In this document: piece by piece, positions 1 to 6,812 of the stretch
Layout of the letters: each line of letters starts with the position of its first letter
Position numbering within the stretch: the stretch's first letter is position 1
Origin: Vicinamibacteria bacterium
Lineage (GTDB): Bacteria > Acidobacteriota > Vicinamibacteria > Fen-336
Direction of reading: 5' to 3'
DNA length: 38,913 nucleotides
NCBI GenBank assembly: GCA_025923995.1
Contig: JAICEW010000015.1
Span: 1-38,913, forward strand
Translations under genes and position numbers: made by a program
The notes under the pieces: generated by a model
What the model saw: only the letters and a program-made list of their open reading frames with translations
Databases searched by the model: none
Told to the model about the DNA's origin: nothing

Positions 1-1172
1 CCGCTCCCGTTCAGCGTGTGCAGGAAGCGCGGCTTGGCCTTGGGCTCGGGGCGGTAGCGCAGGTTGGCGCGCCGCGCCTGGAAGTCCGTGCAGTTCGAGC
101 AGGACGAGATCTCGCGGTACGCGTCCTGGCCCGGCAGCCACACCTCGAGATCGTAGGTCTTCGCGGACTGGAAGCCCATGTCCCCGGTCGAGAGCGCGAC
201 CACGCGGTACGGCAGCTCCAGCCGCTTCAGCACTTCCTCCGCGTCCGTGACCATCGCCTCCAGCTCGTCCATCGAGGTCTCGGGCGTGGTGAGCTTCACC
301 ATCTCGACCTTGTGGAACTGGTGCTGGCGGATGAGCCCGCGCACGTCCTTGCCGTAGGACCCGGCCTCGCTGCGGAAGCAGGGCGTGAACGAGACGTACT
401 TCTTGGGCAGCTCCGCCGCCTCCAGGATCTCGTCCCGGTGCAGGTTCGTGACCGGCACCTCCGCGGTGGGGATGAGGTACAGGTCCCTGTCGCCGGCGCG
501 CGTCTTGAACAGGTCGCTCTCGAACTTGGGCAGCTGGCCCGTGCCCACCAGCGTCTCCGCGGTGACCAGGTAGGGCGGGATGACCTCGCGGTAGCCCCGT
601 TCGCGCGTGTGGACGTCGAGCATGAACTGGATGAGCGCGCGCTCGAGGCGCGCGCCCTGGTCCCACAGCACCGCGAAGCGGGCGCCCGAGACCTTGGCCG
701 CGCGCTCGAAGTCCAGGATGCCCAGGGCCGGCCCCAGCTCCCAGTGCGGCTGCGGCTTGAAATCGAACGTCCTGGGCGTGCCGACCCGACGGACCTCGAC
801 GTTGGCGTCGGCGTCCGCTCCCACCGGCACCGAGTCGTCGGGCAGGTTGGGGACGCCCAGCAGGCTCTGCTGCAGCGCCTCCTCGGTCGACTGGAGCGTG
901 CCTTCCAGCTCCTTGACCGCTTCCGCGACCACCTTCATCTCGCCCTTGAGGTCGCTCGTGTCCTCGCCGGCGCGCCCGCGCTTCGCGATGTCCTCGCCCA
1001 CGACCTTCTGGCGGTGGCGGAGCTGCTCCACGCGCGTGAGCGCGGCCCGGCGCTCCTGGTCGAGGGTCCAGGGATCCGCATCCAGCAGCGACCTCTCCGC
1101 CTCGCGGCCGCGGCGGCGGAGCCGCTCCAGCACCTGCTCCTTCTCGTCCACCACGCGCTTGAGGTCCAGCAC
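1..1172 (-). CDS. serS: Seryl-tRNA synthetase, C-terminus cut by window edge
   Basis: Charges tRNA-Ser with serine in the cytoplasm. 390 codons are present; SerRS is usually about 420-430 residues, so some 35 C-terminal residues lie outside the window. The N-terminal tRNA-binding coiled-coil arm (residues about 1-110, starting MLDLKRVV) is followed by the class II catalytic core. Motif 2 reads [20 protein letters not shown], with the TAEVP serine-site element before it, and the visible end LNGSG is the start of motif 3. The start is GTG at 1172, chosen because AAGGAG (1182-1187 on this strand) lies 9 bases upstream and the family N-terminus aligns. It is divergent from galU with 67 bp between starts, and their -10 elements interlock. 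Confidence 0.97.
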   Translation of the reverse strand, partial: MLDLKRVVDEKEQVLERLRRRGREAERSLLDADPWTLDQERRAALTRVEQLRHRQKVVGEDIAKRGRAGEDTSDLKGEMKVVAEAVKELEGTLQSTEEALQQSLLGVPNLPDDSVPVGADADANVEVRRVGTPRTFDFKPQPHWELGPALGILDFERAAKVSGARFAVLWDQGARLERALIQFMLDVHTRERGYREVIPPYLVTAETLVGTGQLPKFESDLFKTRAGDRDLYLIPTAEVPVTNLHRDEILEAAELPKKYVSFTPCFRSEAGSYGKDVRGLIRQHQFHKVEMVKLTTPETSMDELEAMVTDAEEVLKRLELPYRVVALSTGDMGFQSAKTYDLEVWLPGQDAYREISSCSNCTDFQARRANLRYRPEPKAKPRFLHTLNGS

Positions 1173-1200
1173 GGCACGATGCTCCTTGAAGAGAACGCGC

Positions 1201-1209
1201 AGGATAGCA
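1201..1209 (-). promoter_or_regulatory. serS promoter, extended -10 TGCTATCCT
   Basis: Read on the minus strand, TGC-TATCCT matches the extended -10 form TGNTANNNT. Transcription would begin near 1194, giving a leader of about 22 nt that contains the AAGGAG ribosome site. No good -35 is visible; the -35 position overlaps the galU -10. Confidence 0.5.
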
Positions 1210-1222
1210 CGCCAGGCGCTCG

Positions 1223-1231
1223 TGTTAGCAT
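1223..1231 (+). promoter_or_regulatory. galU promoter, extended -10 TGTTAGCAT
   Basis: TG-T-TAGCAT matches TGNTANNNT and ends 8 bases before the galU ATG. Transcription would start at about 1238, so the mRNA would be leaderless or nearly so. This fits the lack of a clear Shine-Dalgarno upstream of galU. The -35 position falls on the serS -10. Confidence 0.5.
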
Positions 1232-1239
1232 CGACGGGA

Positions 1240-2112
1240 ATGACCAAGATCCGCAAGGCCGTGTTTCCCGCCGCGGGACTGGGCACGCGCTTCCTGCCCG
1301 CCACCAAGGCGCAGCCGAAGGAGATGCTGCCGCTGGTGGACAAGCCGATCATCCAGTACGTGATCGAGGAGGCGGTGGCCGCGGGGCTCACCAACATCAT
1401 CATCGTCACCGGACGCGGCAAGAACGCGATCGAGGACCACTTCGACGTCTCGTACGAGCTGGAGAGCCTGCTGGAGGAGCGCGGCAAGACCGACCTGCTG
1501 GAGCAGGTGCGCGCCATCTCCAACATGATCAGCGTCTCCTACGTGCGCCAGAAGGAGACCCTGGGGCTCGGCCACGCGGTGCTGATGGCGAAGGACCTGG
1601 TGGGCGACGAGCCCTTCGCGGTCATGCTGGGCGACGACATCATCGATGCGCCCGTTCCCTGCATGCGGCAGATGGTCGACGTGTTCGAGAGGCACCAGGG
1701 CCCGGTGGTCGCGGTGCACCAGGTGCCCCGCGCGGAGATCTCCGCCTACGGCGTGATCGCGGGCGCTCCCGAGGGTGCGTCCGACCGTCTCTTCCGCGTG
1801 CGCGACATGGTGGAGAAGCCGCCCGCGGACGAGGCGCCCAGCGACCTGGCCATCATCGGTCGCTACATCCTCACGCCCGACATCTTCGCGGAGCTGGAGA
1901 AGACGCCGCGCGACACGGCCGGCGAGATCCAGCTCACGAACGGCATGCGCTCGCTGGCCCAGCGGCGGCCGTTCTTCGCCTACAAGTTCGAGGGCCGGCG
2001 CCACGACGCCGGCAACAAGCTGGGCTTCCTGAAGGCCACCGTCGAGTTCGCGCTGAAGCGTGACGACCTGGGCGCCGAGTTCCGCGAGTACCTGAAGTCG
2101 CTGGACCTGTAG
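1240..2112 (+). CDS. galU: UTP-glucose-1-phosphate uridylyltransferase
   Basis: Makes UDP-glucose from UTP and glucose-1-phosphate for cell-envelope polysaccharides. At 290 residues it is full length for bacterial GalU. The N-terminal nucleotide-binding signature [19 protein letters not shown] (residues 11-29) is followed by LVDKPIIQY, the conserved LGHAVL segment, the LGDDIID metal-site motif and DTAGEIQLT near the C-terminus. All are typical of the GalU branch of nucleotidyltransferases. The ATG at 1240 is the family start; there is no strong Shine-Dalgarno and a -10 lies 8 bases upstream. The gene is convergent with the kinase gene, with 34 bp between stops. A related sugar nucleotidyltransferase is possible but less likely. 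Confidence 0.95.
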   Translation: MTKIRKAVFPAAGLGTRFLPATKAQPKEMLPLVDKPIIQYVIEEAVAAGLTNIIIVTGRGKNAIEDHFDVSYELESLLEERGKTDLLEQVRAISNMISVSYVRQKETLGLGHAVLMAKDLVGDEPFAVMLGDDIIDAPVPCMRQMVDVFERHQGPVVAVHQVPRAEISAYGVIAGAPEGASDRLFRVRDMVEKPPADEAPSDLAIIGRYILTPDIFAELEKTPRDTAGEIQLTNGMRSLAQRRPFFAYKFEGRRHDAGNKLGFLKATVEFALKRDDLGAEFREYLKSLDL

Positions 2113-2146
2113 AGCCCTCCGCTCGACGCGCCGGAGACGCCTTGGT

Positions 2147-5100
2147 TCAACTCCGCGCGGCGTCGAGCACGTCGCGCACGGCGGGCATCGCACAGAAGCC
2201 TTCGCGCAGCGCGTCGTCCCACGTGCCGCCCATGATGGTCCGTACGGCGCGCTCGCCCTCGGCCGACGACGACTTCGCACCCCGCTCGTCGCCGAGCCGG
2301 CGCTTCAGGATCGCGAGCGTACCCGCCGACTTCCAGACCTCGAGCGGCGCGGCGACGCCCCGCAGCGCCGCAAGGGTGGATTCGAGGTCCGCCGCCGCTT
2401 CCTCCAGGCCTCGCCCCTGCTCGAGCGCGACACTGCCGCGGAGACGCGCGCTCGTACAACGGTAGTTGCGCGCCCCGACGCGCTCGGCCACGTCGGCCAG
2501 GCTGGCCGCGAACTCGAGCGCGCGAGCATGGTCGCCCAGGACCAGGCAGTGCTCCGCCGAGGCGGCGGCGACCCGCAGCTCGCTGAGCCAGCGCAGCCAC
2601 GTGTTCCCGCTGACATGCGATCGCAGCTCGACGAGGAGGGCAGACGCCTCCGCGCCACGGCCCTGCCGCGCCTCGTCCACGGCGAGGCCGAGCAGCACTT
2701 CCGCCTCCAGCCCCCAGACCGGGCGCTCGCGCGCGATGCTCCAGGCTTCGGCGTCGTACGCCCGCGCGCGATCCAGAGCGCCAAGCTCCCGGTAGACCCA
2801 GGCCATCTGGGTCAGCAGCCTCGGCAGCCAGAACCAGTCCCCGTTGCGGCGCGCGGCAGCGGTGGCGTCGCCGAAGTCCTCGAGCGCCTCGGAAAGGCGC
2901 CCCTGGTTCCCGCGTGCCAGGCCCGTCAGCATCCAGGCGCCGAGAGCGTAGAAGCCGTCGCCTCGCTCGCGGGCCAGGGCCATGGCCTCGACGCTGTGCA
3001 CCTCCGCCGCCGCGAACTGCGTCTGGAAGTAGTGGACGAGGGCACGGTAGCCGAGCGCCGTCTGGAGCGCGATCGCGAACTCCGCAGCCCTGGGGGAGGC
3101 GATCGCCCGGTCGAGGAGCGGGATCGCCTCGGCGAACCGCCCTTCGCCGACGAGTGCCTGGCCCATTCGCGCGTCCGCCTCGGCCGCGGCCGGCCTCGAT
3201 CCGAAGCGGGCGGCCACCTCGCGCAGCTCCGCGGCCCGCGCGCTCATCGCCTCCAGGCGGCGCGCGAAGAAGAGCGCGTCGCACAGACCGGCCAGGGCGG
3301 CCTGCTGAGCGGGCGCCGATCCGTCGGTCCGGGCACCGGCAAGCATCGACTCGAAGTCCTCCGCCGCTGCCTCGAAGCGGCCCTGCGCCAGGCGCACGCT
3401 GCCCCGCTTGTGATGGAGGGAGATGGTGCGCACGCTGGTCGTCTCCGGCGCCAGGCGGTCGAGCCAGCGGAACGCCCAGTCGTATTGCTCCTCGGCCTCG
3501 GCATACGCGAACGAGCGTGCGGCGTTGTCGCCGGCGTGCCCGCGGAAGGTGACGGCCTCCGCGAACTCGTGCCCCTCCTCGTAGTGCCGCGCGATCTCGG
3601 TGGCGAGGCGCGGCGCCTGGTCCGCCCAGTGGCGGCGGAGGGACGCGGCCAGCGCACGATGGAGCTCGTGACGACGCGAGACCACGAGCTCGTCGCGCAA
3701 CGCCTCGGCGTACAGCGAGTGCGCGAACCGGTAGCGCGCCGCCGGCGTTCCGTCCGGCAGCGCGTCCTCGCGTTCCTCGATCAGCAGCCGCCGGACCCGG
3801 CACACCCGGCGCAGGTCCTCCTCCACCTCCCGCTTTCCCCGGCCCGTAACCTCGGCGATCAGGGGGCTCGCGAACTCGGGGCCCGCGAGGCTTGCGACCT
3901 CGAGGATCTCGCGCTCCGGAGGCGCGAGCCCCTCCAGGTGCTCGCGCACGAGCTCCTGGAGACCCTTGACGGGCGCGAGGTCGAGGCCCTCCTGCGGGCG
4001 GGCCAGGGAGCATCCCTGGGGGGTGCCGACCACGTCTCCGCGCTCGATCAGGAGGTCGACCAGGCTCCGCACGAAGAGCGGCAGTCCCTCCGTACGCACA
4101 AACAGGGCCGTGGCCATCGAGGGTGGAAGTCGATGGCCCGGAAACCGGGCCTCGAGATACGCCTCCACCTCGGTCTGCCCGAACGCGCCGAGGGCGCACT
4201 CGCGCGCGGCGCCGCGCGACGTGAGGTCGAGGAGGCAGCGCTTCAGATGCGGGTTCGTCACGTCCATGTCGGCACGGCGCATGGAGGCCACGATCAGCGT
4301 CCGCTGCCTCGCCAGCCGGAACCCCAGGTGCTGCAGCAGGTCCACGCTGGCCGCATCGGCCCACTGCAGATCCTCGATGAACAGCACGATGGGGAAGATC
4401 CGCGACGCCGCCTCGAAGAAGTCGCCGGCCTCGCGGATGAGCCGTTCCTTGGTGGCGCCGGTCGTCTGGCGACGAAGCGCCCCGTCGGGATCGGGGATCA
4501 GGCCGGCCGGCATCTGCACGCAGACCGTGGGGGCGTACTTGCGCAATACCTCGGAGGCCTGGTCGTGGGCTCGGCTGAGGAGCAGGCGGCCGGCGGCGTC
4601 GAGGAACGGCTGGAACGGCTCGCCGGGGCCGTGCGCCTCGGCGCATCGCCCGGCCACGACCGTCACTGGCGTCGGCCCGGCGCGCGTGCGGCGCAGGAAC
4701 TCACCGAGCAGCGCGCTCTTGCCCACGCCCCGCTCGCCGGTCACGAATGCGATGCTGCCCGCGCCCGAGACAGCGGCTGCCAGACGCTCGTCCAGCCAAG
4801 CCATTTCCGACTGGCGGCCCACGAACACCTCGCGTATCGACGGCCCGCCCGAGGCCGACTTCGCGGCCGCGCGCAGGGCATCGAGGGTGTGACGCGCCGA
4901 GGAGAAGCGCTGCTCGGGCTTCTTGGCGAGCGCGCGCCGCAACGCGGAGTCCAGAGCGAGGAGCTCGGGCGAGTCGCCCAGCGGCAAGGGCTCGTCATAG
5001 AGCGTGGCGGAGAGCGCGGCCGCGACGGTATCGCGGGCGAACGGCGCACGGCCGGAGAACGCCTCGTAGAGGACCGCTCCCAGTGAGAAGACGTCCGCGC

Positions 5101-5728
5101 GCGCGTCGACCGCATGGCCGAGGATCTGCTCGGGCGCCATGTACCCCGGTGTTCCCACGATCGTCCCGGGCAGCGTCACCTCCTCCGACGGCGTGCGGAG
5201 AGTGAACGTGTCCTCGTCGCGGACCTCGCGCGCCAGCCCGAAGTCGACGAGCTTGACCCGGGGTGCCAGGAAGATGTTCGAGGGCTTGACGTCGCGGTGG
5301 ACCACGCCCGCGTCGTGAAGCGCCGAGAGGGCGGCCACCAGGTCTTCCGCGAGCTCCAGCGCCTCCCCCGGCGCCAACGGTCCCTGGCGCAGGCGTTGGG
5401 CGAGCGTCTCGCCGGGAAGGAACTCCATGGCCATGAACGGCCGGCCGCGCTCCTCTCCCACCTCGAAGATCGGGCAGAGGTTCGGGTGGCTGACCCGCGC
5501 CGCGGCGCGCGCTTCGCGCAGGAAGCGCTGGCGCGACGCCCGGTCGGTCCGCTTCAGCGTCTTGAGCGCGACCTTCCGCCGAAGATCCTCGTCCTCGGCG
5601 GCGAACACGAGGCCCATGCCGCCCTCGCCGAGCGGTTCGAGCACCCGGTAGCGTCCGATCCGGGAGGGAATGGTCGCCGAAGACGGGGGACCCGGCTGCC
5701 AGTCGAGCAACCAGCGGAGGATGCTCAT
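2147..5728 (-). CDS. PknK-like Ser/Thr protein kinase with ATPase and TPR regions
   Basis: A 1193-residue cytoplasmic signalling protein with no membrane segment visible. The N-terminal eukaryotic-type kinase (about 27-285) has a complete active site: glycine loop GEGGMG (34-39), VALK (Lys56), HRDVKPSN (144-151), DFG (162-164) and GTPGYMAPE. An AAA/STAND-type ATPase (about 300-600) starts with FVGRQSEM and has Walker A GERGVGKS (331-338) and Walker B IVLFIEDLQWAD (447-458). The C-terminal half (about 680-1150) is helical and rich in TPR-like repeats. Mycobacterial PknK and many myxobacterial and acidobacterial regulators share this order. ATG at 5728 has AGGAA 7 bases upstream. The input signal and substrates are unknown, and no partner gene adjoins it. 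Confidence 0.92.
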   Translation of the reverse strand: MSILRWLLDWQPGPPSSATIPSRIGRYRVLEPLGEGGMGLVFAAEDEDLRRKVALKTLKRTDRASRQRFLREARAAARVSHPNLCPIFEVGEERGRPFMAMEFLPGETLAQRLRQGPLAPGEALELAEDLVAALSALHDAGVVHRDVKPSNIFLAPRVKLVDFGLAREVRDEDTFTLRTPSEEVTLPGTIVGTPGYMAPEQILGHAVDARADVFSLGAVLYEAFSGRAPFARDTVAAALSATLYDEPLPLGDSPELLALDSALRRALAKKPEQRFSSARHTLDALRAAAKSASGGPSIREVFVGRQSEMAWLDERLAAAVSGAGSIAFVTGERGVGKSALLGEFLRRTRAGPTPVTVVAGRCAEAHGPGEPFQPFLDAAGRLLLSRAHDQASEVLRKYAPTVCVQMPAGLIPDPDGALRRQTTGATKERLIREAGDFFEAASRIFPIVLFIEDLQWADAASVDLLQHLGFRLARQRTLIVASMRRADMDVTNPHLKRCLLDLTSRGAARECALGAFGQTEVEAYLEARFPGHRLPPSMATALFVRTEGLPLFVRSLVDLLIERGDVVGTPQGCSLARPQEGLDLAPVKGLQELVREHLEGLAPPEREILEVASLAGPEFASPLIAEVTGRGKREVEEDLRRVCRVRRLLIEEREDALPDGTPAARYRFAHSLYAEALRDELVVSRRHELHRALAASLRRHWADQAPRLATEIARHYEEGHEFAEAVTFRGHAGDNAARSFAYAEAEEQYDWAFRWLDRLAPETTSVRTISLHHKRGSVRLAQGRFEAAAEDFESMLAGARTDGSAPAQQAALAGLCDALFFARRLEAMSARAAELREVAARFGSRPAAAEADARMGQALVGEGRFAEAIPLLDRAIASPRAAEFAIALQTALGYRALVHYFQTQFAAAEVHSVEAMALARERGDGFYALGAWMLTGLARGNQGRLSEALEDFGDATAAARRNGDWFWLPRLLTQMAWVYRELGALDRARAYDAEAWSIARERPVWGLEAEVLLGLAVDEARQGRGAEASALLVELRSHVSGNTWLRWLSELRVAAASAEHCLVLGDHARALEFAASLADVAERVGARNYRCTSARLRGSVALEQGRGLEEAAADLESTLAALRGVAAPLEVWKSAGTLAILKRRLGDERGAKSSSAEGERAVRTIMGGTWDDALREGFCAMPAVRDVLDAARS

Positions 5729-5780
5729 GATGTCGTTCCTGGGCGGGCACCCGCGGTCTCATCGCGGTGACCGCTGGCCG

Positions 5781-5809
5781 ACGGTATGGAGTTCGGGAGG
5801 CGAAGTCAA
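5781..5809 (-). promoter_or_regulatory. Kinase gene promoter TTGACT-17-TACCGT
   Basis: On the minus strand a -35 TTGACT (5809-5804), a 17-base spacer and a -10 TACCGT (5786-5781) form a good sigma70-type promoter. The predicted start near 5774 leaves a leader of about 46 nt before the ATG at 5728. Confidence 0.6.
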
Positions 5810-5877
5810 CCCGCTCGTCTCAGCCTGTCGACCTTCCGACGACCGGCGAGTGGCGCACCTGAACGAGATGAGGTAGG

Positions 5878-5906
5878 CCCCCGGGGCCTTGCGGCGGCCC
5901 CGGGGG
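5878..5906 (-). terminator. Perfect 11-bp GC hairpin after the fmdB-like gene
   Basis: CCCCCGGGGCC (5878-5888) and GGCCCCGGGGG (5896-5906) are exact inverted repeats around a 7-base loop. The hairpin lies 31 bases past the stop of the zinc-ribbon gene and upstream of the kinase promoter. No T-run follows on either strand, so any termination would be of a non-classical kind. Confidence 0.45.
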
Positions 5907-5937
5907 GTCATCGTTGAGGCAGGTTTTTCCGAATGAC

Positions 5938-6246
5938 TTAACTGGACGAGCCGCTGCCGGAGGCAGGGCTGTCTTTGGATGTGCTGTTGGGAGGAGAGCT
6001 CTTGGATTCGGTCGACTTGCCGTCCCCGTCACCGGAACTGGTCGAGGAGCCGGCCCCACCCGTGCCGCCCTTGCGAGCGTAATCCGTGATGTACCAGCCC
6101 GTTCCCTTGAACTGGATGGCGGGGGCGGAGAGCAGCTTCTGGACCTCCTGCCCGCACGTCGGGCAGACGGAGAGCGGCGAGTCGGAGAACTTCTGAATGA
6201 TCTCGAAGCGCCCGCACTGGGCGCATTGATACTCGTATAAAGGCAC
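5938..6246 (-). CDS. FmdB-family zinc-ribbon protein with Ser-rich tail
   Basis: A 102-residue protein of the FmdB/CxxC_CxxC_SSSS regulatory family. The N-terminus MPLYEYQCAQCG and the later VCPTCG supply the four cysteines of a zinc ribbon, followed by the family's GTGWYITDYARKG segment. The last 45 or so residues are a low-complexity Ser/Gly/Asp/Lys tail, probably disordered. GTG at 6246 is chosen over an ATG 12 codons upstream because the family always begins PxYEYxC and because GGAGG lies 11-12 bases before it. Function is poorly known; members are often called putative regulators. It is a single gene with its own promoter. I am confident of the family, not of a role. Confidence 0.9.
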   Translation of the reverse strand: MPLYEYQCAQCGRFEIIQKFSDSPLSVCPTCGQEVQKLLSAPAIQFKGTGWYITDYARKGGTGGAGSSTSSGDGDGKSTESKSSPPNSTSKDSPASGSGSSS

Positions 6247-6272
6247 GACCGCGCGCCACCTCCGAACCACCC

Positions 6273-6302
6273 ATCCTAGCACGACGCGGTGGCTCGATCC
6301 AA
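6273..6302 (-). promoter_or_regulatory. Promoter of the FmdB-family gene, TTGGAT-18-TAGGAT
   Basis: On the minus strand a -35-like TTGGAT (6302-6297) is followed after 18 bases by the extended -10 TGC-TAGGAT (6281-6273). The start near 6266 leaves a 20-nt leader with GGAGG before the GTG at 6246. Confidence 0.5.
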
Positions 6303-6311
6303 ACGGCGCCG

Positions 6312-6698
6312 CTAGTCGACGGCTTGGAGCACCAGGATCACGATGGCGACGATCAGGAAGATGATGAGCAGCGTCTTGATGTCGTCGTCCAGGCCCGCGA
6401 CGGGATCGGACTGGAGCGCCTCGGCGCGCGTCGCGAGATCCGCGATCTCGGAGTCGGTGAGGGTGGGCAGGGCCGCGCGCAGCTGTGCGGTATCGGCGCC
6501 GACCGCGGCCGCGGCCTCGGCGGCCCGAGGCGTGGACAGCGCCGCATCGATCGTCGCCAGCGCGCGGGTCCGCTGCGTGGTCGCGTCGAGCACGCGCTCG
6601 CGGGCGGCCTCGCGCGAGACGAGGTGGTCCTCGGCCACGGCCTGACCCGCCACCAGGGACACGAGGGCGATCGACAGGACCGTCAGTGTCTTGCGCAT
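6312..6698 (-). CDS. Small exported membrane protein, PA2779-like
   Basis: 128 residues. The start MRKTLTVLSIALVSLVAG is a signal peptide or anchor (likely cut after AVA), followed by a charged region (HLVSREAARERVL) and a helical region with LTDSEIADLATRAEAL. A C-terminal hydrophobic helix, roughly residues 108-126, ends the protein. The signal peptide, the RxRV and LTDxEIxxL patterns and the terminal helix resemble the small PA2779 family, whose function is unknown. ATG at 6698 is preferred over an ATG 18 codons upstream because it begins the signal peptide and follows AGGAAGG. Its promoter is close to consensus, so expression may be high. The family match is by pattern only. Confidence 0.75.
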   Translation of the reverse strand: MRKTLTVLSIALVSLVAGQAVAEDHLVSREAARERVLDATTQRTRALATIDAALSTPRAAEAAAAVGADTAQLRAALPTLTDSEIADLATRAEALQSDPVAGLDDDIKTLLIIFLIVAIVILVLQAVD

Positions 6699-6763
6699 GT
6701 CCTTCCTGCTCCTTCCATGGCCCGCGAAGGGGGCCGGGTGTGGGCGCGTCACGGCCTTGTCTG

Positions 6764-6793
6764 AGAATACGATCGGGTATTCCGGGGTGTCAA
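6764..6793 (-). promoter_or_regulatory. Promoter TTGACA-18-TATTCT for the small exported protein
   Basis: On the minus strand a consensus -35 TTGACA (6793-6788), an 18-base spacer and -10 TATTCT (6769-6764). The predicted start near 6757 gives a leader of about 58 nt. This is one of the best matches to sigma70 consensus in the window. Confidence 0.65.
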
Positions 6794-6812
6794 CGGACGG
6801 TGCGAATCCCGG

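Noticed and set aside
18-2063. Long plus-strand open frame over serS and galU (681 codons)
   Set aside because: It is the antisense of serS run into an off-frame of galU; no domain is recognisable and the composition is Arg/Ala/Gly-rich as expected for a GC shadow frame.
2113-2146. Possible terminator between galU and the kinase gene (CTCCG/CGGAG pairing)
   Set aside because: Only five pairs around a 10-base loop and no T-run; not distinguishable from chance at this GC content.
2528-5086. Plus-strand open frame of 852 codons opposite the kinase gene
   Set aside because: The minus-strand kinase/ATPase/TPR protein has intact motifs throughout; the plus-strand frame has none.
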